Positions 17,091 through 25,469 of a stretch of 59,898 nt of DNA are shown here, one piece after another (within the stretch, counting starts at the first letter, position 1; the number at the start of each line of letters is the position of its first letter). The stretch comes from Ardenticatenales bacterium (GTDB lineage: Bacteria; Chloroflexota; Anaerolineae; Promineifilales; Promineifilaceae): assembly GCA_020634575.1 (NCBI GenBank), contig JACKBM010000040.1, forward strand, positions 1 through 59,898. Direction: 5' to 3'. Below the pieces are notes generated by a model. It was given only the letters and a program-made list of their open reading frames with translations. It was not told where the DNA came from and did not search any database. The translations under genes were made by a program, and so were the position numbers.

Positions 17091-17909
17091 ATGCGATATT
17101 CAATTCAACTGGGCGACTTCCAGGGCCAGATTATCCGGGACGGGGGCCGGCGCTTTCCAGCCGGTCATTTTTTCACGGCCGAGGCGATGGCCGCGTTTGC
17201 TTTGCCGGCTACCAGCGAGATGGATTTCTCGCTGAACATTCTCTTTTTGGAGACGGCAGACGGCGAGCGGATTCTGGTCGACACCGGTGTTGGCCAGAAC
17301 GTGGGCGGCGGTGAGGGGCGGTTGGCGCGGGAGTTGCGGCTGGCGCGGATCGCGCCGGAGACCATCGACCTGGTGATCCTCACGCACGGACATTGGGATC
17401 ATATCGGCGGGTTGCTGACACCGGCCGGTACCCCCCATTTCGCCAACGCCCGCCTGCTCATGCCGGCGGCGGAATGGCGTTTCTGGTCCGATGGCGCCGC
17501 GCTGGCCCAGATTGAGGGGCCCAGCCGGCAGTGGGCGGAAACCATCCTGCCGCCGCTGGCCGGCCGTATCGAGACCTATGAACCTGGCGACGGGCTGTGG
17601 CCCGGCCTCAGCGCCATCGACCTGGCCGGCCACACGGGCGGTCAATGCGGGCTGGTGATCCGCAGTGCCGGTGAAACCCTGTTTGTTGCGGCTGACGCCA
17701 TCCACCAACCCTTTCAGCTGGCGGCGCCGGCGCACAGCCCCCACATCGACGAGGACCCGGCCCAATCTGCCCGCAGCCGGTTGCGTTTGCTGCAACAGGC
17801 AGCCGCAACCGAAAGCCTCCTGCTAGGTTATCATTTTCCTTTTCCCGGGCTGGGCCGAGTGGTCGAGACAGAAGCGGGTTATCTTTGGGAGGGGTTGGCG
17901 GCTTTGTAA
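17091..17909 (+). CDS. MBL-fold metallo-hydrolase
   Basis: This 272-residue protein belongs to the metallo-beta-lactamase superfamily. The metal motif is HGHWDH (H99, H101, D103, H104), followed by a later histidine in the DLAGHTGGQCG segment (about 180-190), an aspartate in FVAADAIHQ (about 200) and a terminal histidine in LLGYHFPFPG (about 249). The layout (LVDTGVGQN before the motif, GHTGGQ after it) fits the lactonase-like or AidC/GNAT-like cluster of quorum-quenching enzymes, but substrate cannot be read from sequence. It starts 33 bp after the NB-ARC-TPR gene on the same strand and is probably cotranscribed. Confidence 0.88.
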   Translation: MRYSIQLGDFQGQIIRDGGRRFPAGHFFTAEAMAAFALPATSEMDFSLNILFLETADGERILVDTGVGQNVGGGEGRLARELRLARIAPETIDLVILTHGHWDHIGGLLTPAGTPHFANARLLMPAAEWRFWSDGAALAQIEGPSRQWAETILPPLAGRIETYEPGDGLWPGLSAIDLAGHTGGQCGLVIRSAGETLFVAADAIHQPFQLAAPAHSPHIDEDPAQSARSRLRLLQQAAATESLLLGYHFPFPGLGRVVETEAGYLWEGLAAL

Positions 17910-17913
17910 GCGA

Positions 17914-18141
17914 CTAGCTGCGCCAGTAGCCGGCCAGCAGCGCCAGCAATAGAGCAGTCCAGAGGCCAAGCCAGAACCAGTAACTCCAGGGATCTTTTTG
18001 CCGATAGGCCCAGTAGAAGGACGAAAAGAGGCGCCGCCGACCGGCCGGTACGCGCCCCGCCACCAGGCTATAGAGCAGCACCAACCCACAAAGTGAGCCG
18101 CAGAGAAATGGGCCGCTGGTCAGCAGCTCAGAAAGTGTCAT
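17914..18141 (-). CDS. Small membrane protein of unknown function
   Basis: This 75-residue protein has two hydrophobic segments, about 10-28 and 52-71, separated by a basic loop (VAGRVPAGRRRLFSSFYW) and ending in RS. It resembles no family I can name. Its 5' end overlaps the 3' end of the CDP-glucose dehydratase gene by 14 bp on the same strand, which argues for translational coupling. It is convergent with the MBL gene, four bases apart. A real gene is likely from the overlap and the good hydrophobic pattern, but the evidence is limited. Confidence 0.55.
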   Translation of the reverse strand: MTLSELLTSGPFLCGSLCGLVLLYSLVAGRVPAGRRRLFSSFYWAYRQKDPWSYWFWLGLWTALLLALLAGYWRS

Positions 18142-19246
18142 CCGGGCTAACCCAGGGCTGCCCCTGGGCGGCGGCAGCGGCGATAAATGCGGCCAGATGG
18201 GCTCTGGTCAGTTCGGCCATATCCGCGTCGCCGGCTTCATACGCCTTGAACCAGGTGACGATCTCAGCCAGGGCTTCGCCCCAGCCATAGGCCGGCTGCC
18301 AGTCCAGGCGAGCGGCGGCTTTGTCCCAGTTGAGGCGAAATTCGCGCCCCTCGCCCTGGCGCAGGGCCGGGTCGACAGCTTCCCAGCGGCCGGAGCCCCA
18401 GAGGGCGATCAGCCGTTCGGCAATCTGCTGCACCGAAACCCCTTTCTGCTCCTGCGGGCCAAAGTTCCATGCTTCGCCAAATTCGGCCCCAGCGGCCAGC
18501 ATCCGGGCCGCCAGCCAGAGGTAGCCGCTAAGCGGCACCAACACATGCTGCCAGGGACGAATGTAGCCGGGGGTGAGGATGGGAATTGTCTGGTCACGCA
18601 TGAGGGCGCGCAGACAATCGGGCACGAGACGATGGTCACCGAAGTCGCCGCCGCCAATGACGTTGCCGGCCCGGGCCGTGGCCAGGGCTACGCCGTGCTC
18701 GGCGTAGCGTTCAGGCGGGAAGTAGGTGGCCCGGTAGGAGGCCACGGCCAATTCGGCCATCGCCTTGGAAGCGCTGTACGGGTCACGGCCGCCCAGACGG
18801 TCCGGCTCGCGGTAGCCCCAGACAAAACCTTGCTCTTCATACACCTTGTCCGTGGTGATGCAAACGACGGCGCGCACCGAATCTGTCGCCCGGACGGCTT
18901 CCAGCACGTTGACGGTGCCCAGGGTGTTGACTTCGTAGGTGAGCTGGGGCTCCTGGACGGCGCGGGGGACGATGGGCAGGGCCGCTAAATGGAAGATGGC
19001 GACCGGCCGGTGCGCCTTGACAACCGCTGCCAGTGCCGCCGCATCGCGAATGTCGCCGCGCTGGTCAGCCACCCGGTCCGCCAACCCCAGAAGCGTAAAC
19101 AGATTGGGCTCCGAAACCGGCTCCGGCAGGCTGAAACCAACGACATGGGCGCCCAGAGCCAGCAACCATTCCGAGAGCCAGGCGCCCTTAAAGCCGGTAT
19201 GGCCGGTAATCAGGACAGTCTGTCCCCGAAATATATCGTCAAACAT
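18128..19246 (-). CDS. rfbG: CDP-glucose 4,6-dehydratase homologue
   Basis: This short-chain (extended SDR) enzyme would convert CDP-glucose to CDP-4-keto-6-deoxyglucose for dideoxysugar-containing surface polysaccharide. The ATG at 19246 gives MFDDIFRGQTVLITGHTGFKG, where GHTGFKG is the family's NAD-binding variant of GxxGxxG. The catalytic signature is TTDKVYE followed by DPYSASKAMAE, with a Tyr-x-x-x-Lys pair (YSASK, about residue 160), and NVIGGGDFGDHRLVPD is typical of RfbG. The length of about 372 residues is normal. Two other ATG codons lie upstream in frame and would add 4 or 15 residues. No rfbF, rfbH or other dideoxysugar genes are in the window, so it stands apart from its pathway here. 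Confidence 0.87.
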   Translation of the reverse strand: MFDDIFRGQTVLITGHTGFKGAWLSEWLLALGAHVVGFSLPEPVSEPNLFTLLGLADRVADQRGDIRDAAALAAVVKAHRPVAIFHLAALPIVPRAVQEPQLTYEVNTLGTVNVLEAVRATDSVRAVVCITTDKVYEEQGFVWGYREPDRLGGRDPYSASKAMAELAVASYRATYFPPERYAEHGVALATARAGNVIGGGDFGDHRLVPDCLRALMRDQTIPILTPGYIRPWQHVLVPLSGYLWLAARMLAAGAEFGEAWNFGPQEQKGVSVQQIAERLIALWGSGRWEAVDPALRQGEGREFRLNWDKAAARLDWQPAYGWGEALAEIVTWFKAYEAGDADMAELTRAHLAAFIAAAAAQGQPWVSPDDTF

Positions 19247-19327
19247 GCGTCTTATCATCTTCACGGCCGCGTTGGCCAGGGCAAACAACAACCCTGTATT
19301 GTCGTCAGCCGGGCAAGATGATGCAAA

Positions 19328-20254
19328 TCAGAGTTGCTGCTGATACGCTGCCAGCTGTTCCGGGGTGATGCCGGCACCGCCACAGACGATGACCAGGATA
19401 TTTTCTTTGTCCTTGAGGGCGGGGATGGGGTCATACACGGCGGCCAGAGAGGCGCCGCAGGCCGGCTCGACCAACACCCGATGATCGTGCAGGAACCGGG
19501 CACAGGCATCAACCGCCTCCTTGTCGCTGACAACGTGGGGGATGACGCCGTAGTCGAGCGAATCCTTAAGCGCCTGGGCGGCCACCTGCTTGGCGCCGAG
19601 GGTGGTGGCGATGGTGTCAATGCTGGGCAAGGTGACCAGCTCGCCGGCGTGGATCGACTGGGCCAGGGAGCTGGCACCTGCGGTCTCGACGGCGACGACG
19701 GTCACATCATCCCAGCCGGCGGCGCGCAGCCCCTGAATCATGCCAATGAGCAAGCCACCGCCGCCAACACTGACGACGAGGGCATCCGGCCGGATCCCGC
19801 TCGCAACCACTTCGGCGATCATCGTAGCGTGTCCTGCCCAGATGATGGGGTCATCAAAGGGATGGAGATAGGCGGCGCCGGTTTTGGCCTGGATTTCCAG
19901 GGCCAGCCCGTGGGCCTCTACCCAGGTCTCGCCATGGACAATCACCTCGGCCCCTTCCTGCCGCATCAGCTCCTTGGCCCTGTCGCCCGTGCTCTGGGGC
20001 ACGACGATGGTTGTGGGCAGCCCCAGCTGGCGACCAGCGTAAGCCACAGCCAGCCCGGCGTTACCACCGGAGGAGGCCAGCAGGCTGGTGGCGCCCTGGG
20101 CCGCGTAATGCTGGGCGGCGACGCTCATGCCGCGTGCTTTGAAGGAGCCGGTCGGTTGGCAGGCATCCATTTTGAGCCAGACCCGGCCCTTAACCTGCCG
20201 GCCCAGCGGCAGCGATTCGAAGAGAGGTGTATGCGAGTAGAGTGGCTTGTCCAT
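19328..20254 (-). CDS. PLP-dependent serine/threonine dehydratase
   Basis: This 308-residue fold-type II PLP enzyme deaminates serine, or threonine, to a 2-oxo acid. The PLP lysine is in PTGSFKARG (about residues 35-43), the phosphate-binding loop is VSVGGGGLLIG (about 166-176), SSGGNAGLA holds the cofactor ring contact, and VCGGAGIT closes the site. The segment VEPACGASLA resembles the cation-binding segment of animal-type serine dehydratases. There is no regulatory ACT domain, so this is the short, catabolic form. It stands between rfbG and the glucosidase on the same strand with gaps of 43 and 81 bp, and no functional link is obvious. Confidence 0.88.
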   Translation of the reverse strand: MDKPLYSHTPLFESLPLGRQVKGRVWLKMDACQPTGSFKARGMSVAAQHYAAQGATSLLASSGGNAGLAVAYAGRQLGLPTTIVVPQSTGDRAKELMRQEGAEVIVHGETWVEAHGLALEIQAKTGAAYLHPFDDPIIWAGHATMIAEVVASGIRPDALVVSVGGGGLLIGMIQGLRAAGWDDVTVVAVETAGASSLAQSIHAGELVTLPSIDTIATTLGAKQVAAQALKDSLDYGVIPHVVSDKEAVDACARFLHDHRVLVEPACGASLAAVYDPIPALKDKENILVIVCGGAGITPEQLAAYQQQL

Positions 20255-20297
20255 AACTTAGTTTTGCCACAAACCGGCCGGAAATGCGAACCGAAAA

Positions 20298-22937
20298 TCA
20301 GCGCCCCGCCAGCTGTTGTAGCAGCCTGGCAACCAGCGCCGTCCAGCCGGTTTGATGGCTGGCGCCAAGGCCCAGACCATTGTCGCCATGGAAATATTCC
20401 GGGAAGAGCAGATAGTCGCGAAAATGGGGGTCACGCTGGAATTTGCGCTGGTCGCCCAGGTAGGGGCGCCCGCCAGAGGGATCGCGCCGGAAAAGGCGGA
20501 GGAGCCGGGCGGAAAGCTCGCTAGCCACCTCGTCAAGTGTCAGCGACCCTGCGGCCCCATCGAACCCGGGGACAGTAAAGCCGGCGCCATAGTAATGGTG
20601 GAATTTTTGCAGCGATTCGATGAGCAGGTAGTTGACGGGGAACCAGATGGGGCCGCGCCAGTTGGAGTTGCCGCCGAAGAGGCCGGTGCGGGATTCGGCC
20701 GGTTCGTAGCCGACGGTGTGATTCTCGCCGGCATGGGAAAAGGTGTAGGGCTGCGTCAGATGAATGCGTGAGAGCGAGCGCACGCCGTAGGGCGAGAGGA
20801 AATGATCGCGGTCCAGGGTTTTGCTCAGGATCAAGGCCAGTTGCTCGCGGTCGACCAGCGAGAGCAACAGTCGCCCACCCTCGCCCGGTTCGGTGAGGGA
20901 GGCAATCTGACAGGTGAGATTGGGGCGATTCTGGACAAACCAGTCCAGCCGTGCCCGAAAGCGGGGTAATGCAGCTAACTGCGATGGCTCCAGCGTTTCC
21001 ACAGCGAAGAGCGGGATGAGGCCGACCAGCGAATGCAGTTTGAGCGGGATATCGCGGCCATCGGGCAGGTGGATTTTGTCGTAGAAAAAGCCATCTGCCG
21101 CGTCCCAAAGGCCAGCCTGATGCTCATTCCCCTTCATCGCATTGGCGATGTAGATGAAATGTTCAAAAAACTTGGTGGCCATATCTTCGTAGGCCAGATT
21201 GTCGGGGGCCAGTTCCAGGGCAATACGCAGCATATTGAGGCAATACATGCCCATCCAGGCCGTCGCATCCGCCTGTTCCAGATGACCCCCCGTCGGCAGC
21301 GGCGCGCTGCGGTCAAAGACGCCGACATTATCCAGGCCAAGGAAACCGCCCTCGAAGATGTTGTTGCCTTCGGTGTCCTTGCGGTTGACCCACCAGGTGA
21401 AGTTCAGCAGGAGTTTCTGGAAGACACGTTCGAGGAAAACCTTGTCGGACCGGCCGGTCTGCTGCGCATCGATCTGATAGACACGCCAGGCCGCCCAGGC
21501 ATGGACCGGCGGATTGACGTCCCCCAGAGCCCATTCATAGGCCGGAATCTGGCCGTTGGGGTGCATGTACCATTCGCGCAGCAGGAGCAGGAGCTGCGAC
21601 TTGGCAAACTCGGCATCGATCAGGGCAAACGGGATCATATGGAAAGCAAGATCCCAGACGGCGTACCAGGGATACTCCCAGGAATCCGGCATCGAGATGA
21701 CGTCGTTGTTGTCCAGATGTTGCCAGTGACTATTGCGCCCATTGAGGCGGGCGGCAGGTGGTTTGGGCTCGATGGGATCGCCGTGCAGCCAGAGTTCAAC
21801 ACCGTAATGGTAATACTGTTTTGTCCAGAGCAAGCCGGCAAATGCCTGGCGCTGGATGGCGCGGTCGTCAGCGGCAAGACCGGCCGGTTGAACAACCTCA
21901 TAAAACTGATCCGCTTCGGCAATGGCTTGCGCAAAATGGGCGTCAAAATCAGCAAAGGGAGCCGGGAGCGGATCGGGGCAGAAACGGAGCTGAACGGTCA
22001 GCGCTGCGCCAGGCGCCAGGACGGCGCGGACCTGGGCTGCCGCTTTGGTGCCACGCCGGTGCGGGGCCACGCGAGATTCGGTGCCGAGGGTGACGCAATC
22101 ATTGATGCCATCCTTGGGGAATGGTGTCTGGTTGCTGACGTTGAAAAGGCGTTCGTAATTGGTCTCATTTTCGCAGAAGAGAAACCGGTGCGGGGCATCC
22201 GGGGATTGAATGTAGCAGAACCGTTCGCCGAGATGGCGATGGTCGAGGCGGATGGTCTGCTCGTCGAGCGCTTCGAGGGTGGGGACCGGCCGGTTCCAGC
22301 CCCAGGACCAATCGTTGCGGAACCAGATCTGGGGCAAGAGCTGGATAGGCGCCGGCTCCGGGCCGCGGTTGATGGCCGTGTAGCGGGCCAGAATATCATC
22401 CGTGCCCAGCTTGGCGTACTCGATGAAGACATCAAAGTAGCGATTTTCAGCCCAGACACGCGGCAGGGCGTCGATCAGCTCATATTCCGGCTGGCTACGG
22501 TCGCGTCGCTTATTTTCCTGCTCCAGGAGTGTGTAGGGAAAGGCAACCTGCGGGTATTTGTAGAGCATTTTGTTGTAGCTGTGGGTCGGCGTGCTGTCGA
22601 GATGAAAATAATACTCTTTGACATCTTCGCCGTGGTTGCCCTGATTTCCGGTCAGCCCAAAAAGCCTCTCCTTCAGGATGGCGTCCTTCTCATTCCAAAG
22701 CGCCAGCCCCAGGCAGAGGTTCTGGTAGCGATTGCAGAAGCCGCCCAAGCCATCTTCATGCCAGCGATAAGCCCGGCTGCGGGCATGGTCATGGGGGAAA
22801 GATTCCCAGGCCGCCCCATCCGCGCTGTAATCCTCGCGCACCGTGCCCCAGGCCCGGTCGCTGACGTAGGGTCCCCAATTCCGCCAGGCGTGGCCGTTTG
22901 TGGCCAGCCGTTCATGTTCAGCTGAGGGAAATGCCAT
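20298..22937 (-). CDS. Large GH63-type glucosidase (MGH1-like alpha/alpha barrel)
   Basis: This 879-residue protein matches the family annotated in many bacteria as glucosidase, with a C-terminal alpha/alpha-toroid of the GH63 / mannosylglycerate-hydrolase-like type. The N-terminus (RLATNGHAWRNWGPYVSDRA, WGTVREDYSADGAAW) and the segment MPDSWEYPWYAVWDLAFHMI are typical; the WEYPW..WD block and the later ANAMKGNEHQAGLWDAADGF region line the barrel. No signal peptide is present, so it is cytoplasmic. The natural substrate of the bacterial members is generally unknown, with alpha-glucosides likely. The ATG at 22937 starts MAFPSAEHERL after an AAGAGGAGCACCC ribosome site. Confidence 0.87.
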   Translation of the reverse strand: MAFPSAEHERLATNGHAWRNWGPYVSDRAWGTVREDYSADGAAWESFPHDHARSRAYRWHEDGLGGFCNRYQNLCLGLALWNEKDAILKERLFGLTGNQGNHGEDVKEYYFHLDSTPTHSYNKMLYKYPQVAFPYTLLEQENKRRDRSQPEYELIDALPRVWAENRYFDVFIEYAKLGTDDILARYTAINRGPEPAPIQLLPQIWFRNDWSWGWNRPVPTLEALDEQTIRLDHRHLGERFCYIQSPDAPHRFLFCENETNYERLFNVSNQTPFPKDGINDCVTLGTESRVAPHRRGTKAAAQVRAVLAPGAALTVQLRFCPDPLPAPFADFDAHFAQAIAEADQFYEVVQPAGLAADDRAIQRQAFAGLLWTKQYYHYGVELWLHGDPIEPKPPAARLNGRNSHWQHLDNNDVISMPDSWEYPWYAVWDLAFHMIPFALIDAEFAKSQLLLLLREWYMHPNGQIPAYEWALGDVNPPVHAWAAWRVYQIDAQQTGRSDKVFLERVFQKLLLNFTWWVNRKDTEGNNIFEGGFLGLDNVGVFDRSAPLPTGGHLEQADATAWMGMYCLNMLRIALELAPDNLAYEDMATKFFEHFIYIANAMKGNEHQAGLWDAADGFFYDKIHLPDGRDIPLKLHSLVGLIPLFAVETLEPSQLAALPRFRARLDWFVQNRPNLTCQIASLTEPGEGGRLLLSLVDREQLALILSKTLDRDHFLSPYGVRSLSRIHLTQPYTFSHAGENHTVGYEPAESRTGLFGGNSNWRGPIWFPVNYLLIESLQKFHHYYGAGFTVPGFDGAAGSLTLDEVASELSARLLRLFRRDPSGGRPYLGDQRKFQRDPHFRDYLLFPEYFHGDNGLGLGASHQTGWTALVARLLQQLAGR

Positions 22938-23000
22938 GGGTGCTCCTCTTGAAAGGCTGGCGTAATCGTACAGTGAGCGGGGGCGGAAAGCCAGTCGGGG

Positions 23001-23085
23001 GACCCGTCGGGTGGGGGACCCGTCGGGTGGGGGACCCGTCGGGTTGGTGGGGACCCGTCAGCGCTGGCGCGCTGACGAGGTCCCT
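23001..23085. repeat. Cluster of GACCCGTCGGGT palindromes plus an inverted repeat
   Basis: Three copies of GACCCGTCGGGT lie at a 16-bp period (23001, 23017, 23033). A fourth half-copy runs into GTCAGCG...CGCTGAC, a second inverted repeat. The cluster sits in the 330-bp divergent region between the glucosidase and nucleotidyltransferase genes. The remainder of that region (23086-23215) is AT-richer and holds no gene I can see. Confidence 0.75.
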
Positions 23086-23215
23086 TGTGAAGACAGTTGC
23101 CAGTGTAATAGTAGATTATGTCTTTTTCGTGTAGCTATACAAAAGTTGCAAAACAACCAAACCCAAATCAACATAATTACTGTACATAAGCCTTGCTGTC
23201 AACTTGCTGCCATGC

Positions 23216-23244
23216 TGGACAAATTAGAACAATTGTGCTAATAT
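23216..23244 (+). promoter_or_regulatory. Promoter covered by an 18-bp palindromic operator, before the NTase-WYL gene
   Basis: TGGACA (23216-23221) and TAATAT (23239-23244) are 17 bp apart. The spacer and first -10 bases carry TTAGAACAATTGTGCTAA (23224-23241), a palindrome matching in eight of nine pairs. A repressor bound there would block RNA polymerase, so this looks like an autoregulatory operator of the downstream two-gene operon. Confidence 0.55.
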
Positions 23245-23267
23245 TTCTGACATCCAAGGAGGGTATC

Positions 23268-24512
23268 ATGGTTCCTGTCACTGAGTTACGTGCCATTGCC
23301 TGCCGCGATCAAGTGCCGCTGTCCGTGATTGAGCGTGATTATGTGCTGAGCTGGTTGCTCTGGGGGATCTACCAGCATCCCTTGCTGGCCGAAAACCTGA
23401 TCCTCAAAGGGGGCAACTGTCTGCGCCAGATCTATTTCCCCCGTACCCGCTATTCGGATGATCTGGATTTCACCACCTTTCGGGCTGACATGGCGGATGT
23501 GTTTATGCAGCACCTGGCAGAGGTTTGCCAGCTGGTCAAAATCACTGCCGGCATTGATTTTGTGACGGAGCTGTTCTGGGTACGGGAAAAGCCGACCCCC
23601 CACGAAGGCTGCACGGCCATCGATGCCCGGGTTTACTACCGGGGGATTGCCGGCAATGCCAGCGTGACGATGAAGGTAAAATTTGATATCTCCGAATATG
23701 AGATGGTCGCCCTGCCCATTCAGTGGCACCCCTTGCAACACCCCTACTCTGACCATGATTATTGTGATGTAGAAGTCCAGACCTATTCGCTGGAAGAGGT
23801 GTTGGCCGAGAAGCTGCGCTGCTGGATCCAGCGGACGCGGCCCCGGGATTTGTTTGACATCGTCTCCATCATTCGCAGCGGCGCGGTGCCGCTGGCCTAC
23901 GAAAACATCATGGCGGCCTTTCTGGAAAAGACAATTTACAAGCGGGTCCCCCTTGCCGGCCGGGATGAAATGTTGTACGGCGCCAAATTTGTCCAGGTCG
24001 AGACGCATTGGGGGCCGGCGATTCGCTGTCCGGCCGGTAGCTGCCTGGAAGCCAACGACGCCGTTATGCTGTTCAAGGATTTTATCGCCCGCCTGTTTAC
24101 CACGGATTATATTCGCCTGGCCCTGGGCGGCTTAGCCCCCAGCTGGCCCATCTCCCCCACCCCTGCGATGGCGCCACCCCGATTTTTTGGCGGCACGGGC
24201 CAGGCTGCCGTCCCGGCGGATACGGCCGAAACGTGGGCAGACCGGCAGCAGCAGGAACGGTTTGGCACCCGGGAAGCCATCATCGCGGCCGGACGGGCCC
24301 GTCGTCTCATCCGGCTGCGTTATGGCGACAATGACCGGGATATCGAACCGTACTCCTTCCGCTATAAGAACCGCGATGGTCAGGAGTATGAATATTTCTA
24401 CGGCTTTGACCGTAGCCGCGGCAATCACATCAAGAGCTTCTTCTTGCACAAAATAAGAGGGGTGAGTATCCTCCCGGACTCGTACGAACCACGTTGGGAA
24501 ATCGAGTTCTGA
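23268..24512 (+). CDS. AbiEii/AbiGii-type nucleotidyltransferase fused to a C-terminal WYL domain
   Basis: The protein has 414 residues from the ATG at 23268, which follows a near-perfect AAGGAGGG ribosome site. Residues about 10-230 match the AbiEii/AbiGii (DUF1814) nucleotidyltransferase family of type IV toxin-antitoxin and abortive-infection systems. ILKGGNCLRQ is the GG-x-x-L motif, RYSDDLDF the catalytic D-x-D, and AEKLRCWIQRTRPRDLFDI the family's third motif. Residues about 325-414 are a WYL-like ligand-sensing domain (AGRARRLIRLRYGDNDRDIEP through SFFLHKIRGV). AbiEii toxins are normally about 280-300 residues without WYL and are paired with an HTH antitoxin. Here no HTH antitoxin is adjacent, and the partner three bases downstream is an HhH-GPD-like protein. 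Fusion to WYL suggests that transferase activity is gated by a bound ligand such as nucleic acid; this is inference. Confidence 0.75.
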   Translation: MVPVTELRAIACRDQVPLSVIERDYVLSWLLWGIYQHPLLAENLILKGGNCLRQIYFPRTRYSDDLDFTTFRADMADVFMQHLAEVCQLVKITAGIDFVTELFWVREKPTPHEGCTAIDARVYYRGIAGNASVTMKVKFDISEYEMVALPIQWHPLQHPYSDHDYCDVEVQTYSLEEVLAEKLRCWIQRTRPRDLFDIVSIIRSGAVPLAYENIMAAFLEKTIYKRVPLAGRDEMLYGAKFVQVETHWGPAIRCPAGSCLEANDAVMLFKDFIARLFTTDYIRLALGGLAPSWPISPTPAMAPPRFFGGTGQAAVPADTAETWADRQQQERFGTREAIIAAGRARRLIRLRYGDNDRDIEPYSFRYKNRDGQEYEYFYGFDRSRGNHIKSFFLHKIRGVSILPDSYEPRWEIEF

Positions 24513-24515
24513 TTC

Positions 24516-25427
24516 ATGGCTCTACATCTATACGAAGGGCACCTGCACCCGGTCCCTCCGTTTGAATTTGAATATAGCCGGCGCTTTGTCCAGGAGCGGG
24601 CCCTTGCGGATATCGACGCCAGCCAGCCACATACGCTGGCCTTTGTTATGCCGTGGGGCGCTGTTGGTGTGCTGGTGACGTTGCGTTCGCTGGGCAAGGT
24701 GGAATCGCCCCTCGTGTTGGCGCAGATCCAGAGTCCCCTCCCTCTCACTGAATCCGAACAGAGCCAAATCCACAACACCAGCCGTTTTCGCTTCGGTATG
24801 GATGAAGATATTCAGCCGCTCTACACCTTGGGTTGGGACGATGATCCCTTCGCCGACATTCTGGATGAATGGTATGGCTACCACCAGGTGAAGTTTGCCA
24901 GCCCATTTGCCGCTGCTTGTTGGGGCTGGCTACGCGAACAGGGTGGCTTGGCGGCTGGCGCGAAGATGTGGGCCAATCTGCTCACGCTAGGACCAGGCCA
25001 GGCGTATGAAACCAACCAGCTCCATGCCTTTCCGAATGCCGCACAGCTGGTAGCTGCTGGTCCGGAACAGTTAGGTGGCCTCCTATTCGATGCGGCCCTG
25101 GGCAGCGGACTTTGGGAGCTGGCCAGGGCATTTCCCGGCTCAGCTATTGCCGGGGAACCGGCCGGTCCACCCTCACCCCACACCCTCAGCGCCATCCAGT
25201 CCTGGTTAACAGAAGAGTGCAGGCTCACGCCAGCTGCCCGGCACCAACTATTGAGCGGTGGTCTCGGCCTGATGGACACCCTGGAGTTGCCGCCTGAGCA
25301 GATCTTAGCGATCGCCCAGCAGATCTATGGAGCTGATCTACAGTTAGAAGCGTTGCAGAAAATGATGGCCCGGTATGAATCCTGGCAAGGTTACTGGTAC
25401 CATTATCTGGGCTTGCCGAAGCATTAA
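24516..25427 (+). CDS. HhH-GPD (AlkA-like) DNA glycosylase-like protein
   Basis: This 303-residue protein starts three bases after the NTase-WYL stop codon, so the two form one operon. The order of blocks fits AlkA-type DNA glycosylases. An N-terminal domain is followed by FRFGMDEDIQPLYTLGWDDD (about 90-110), then VKFASPFAAACWGWLREQ (about 125-142), the helix that normally begins the HhH-GPD core. LHAFPNAAQLVAAGPEQL (about 170-187) and a C-terminal ARYESWQGYWYHYL follow. The family's catalytic aspartate may be D254 in GLMDTLEL; the hairpin-helix-hairpin loop itself is poorly conserved. It could be a divergent repair enzyme or a DNA-binding partner without activity. The similarity is recognised by eye and is weaker than for most entries here. 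Confidence 0.55.
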   Translation: MALHLYEGHLHPVPPFEFEYSRRFVQERALADIDASQPHTLAFVMPWGAVGVLVTLRSLGKVESPLVLAQIQSPLPLTESEQSQIHNTSRFRFGMDEDIQPLYTLGWDDDPFADILDEWYGYHQVKFASPFAAACWGWLREQGGLAAGAKMWANLLTLGPGQAYETNQLHAFPNAAQLVAAGPEQLGGLLFDAALGSGLWELARAFPGSAIAGEPAGPPSPHTLSAIQSWLTEECRLTPAARHQLLSGGLGLMDTLELPPEQILAIAQQIYGADLQLEALQKMMARYESWQGYWYHYLGLPKH

Positions 25428-25469
25428 GCCAGTCAGAGCTTCTGGTTAATTCATTTTGACAGGGATTTC

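Noticed and set aside
18128..19246. Part of a dideoxysugar or O-antigen cluster
   Set aside because: No rfbF, rfbH or glycosyltransferase genes are adjacent, and the flippase at 26175 is 7 kb away with unrelated genes between.
21033..22925. 630-codon open frame on the plus strand
   Set aside because: It is antisense to the GH63-type glucosidase and follows its codon pattern. The translated protein has no family likeness. Long antisense frames are common at this GC content.
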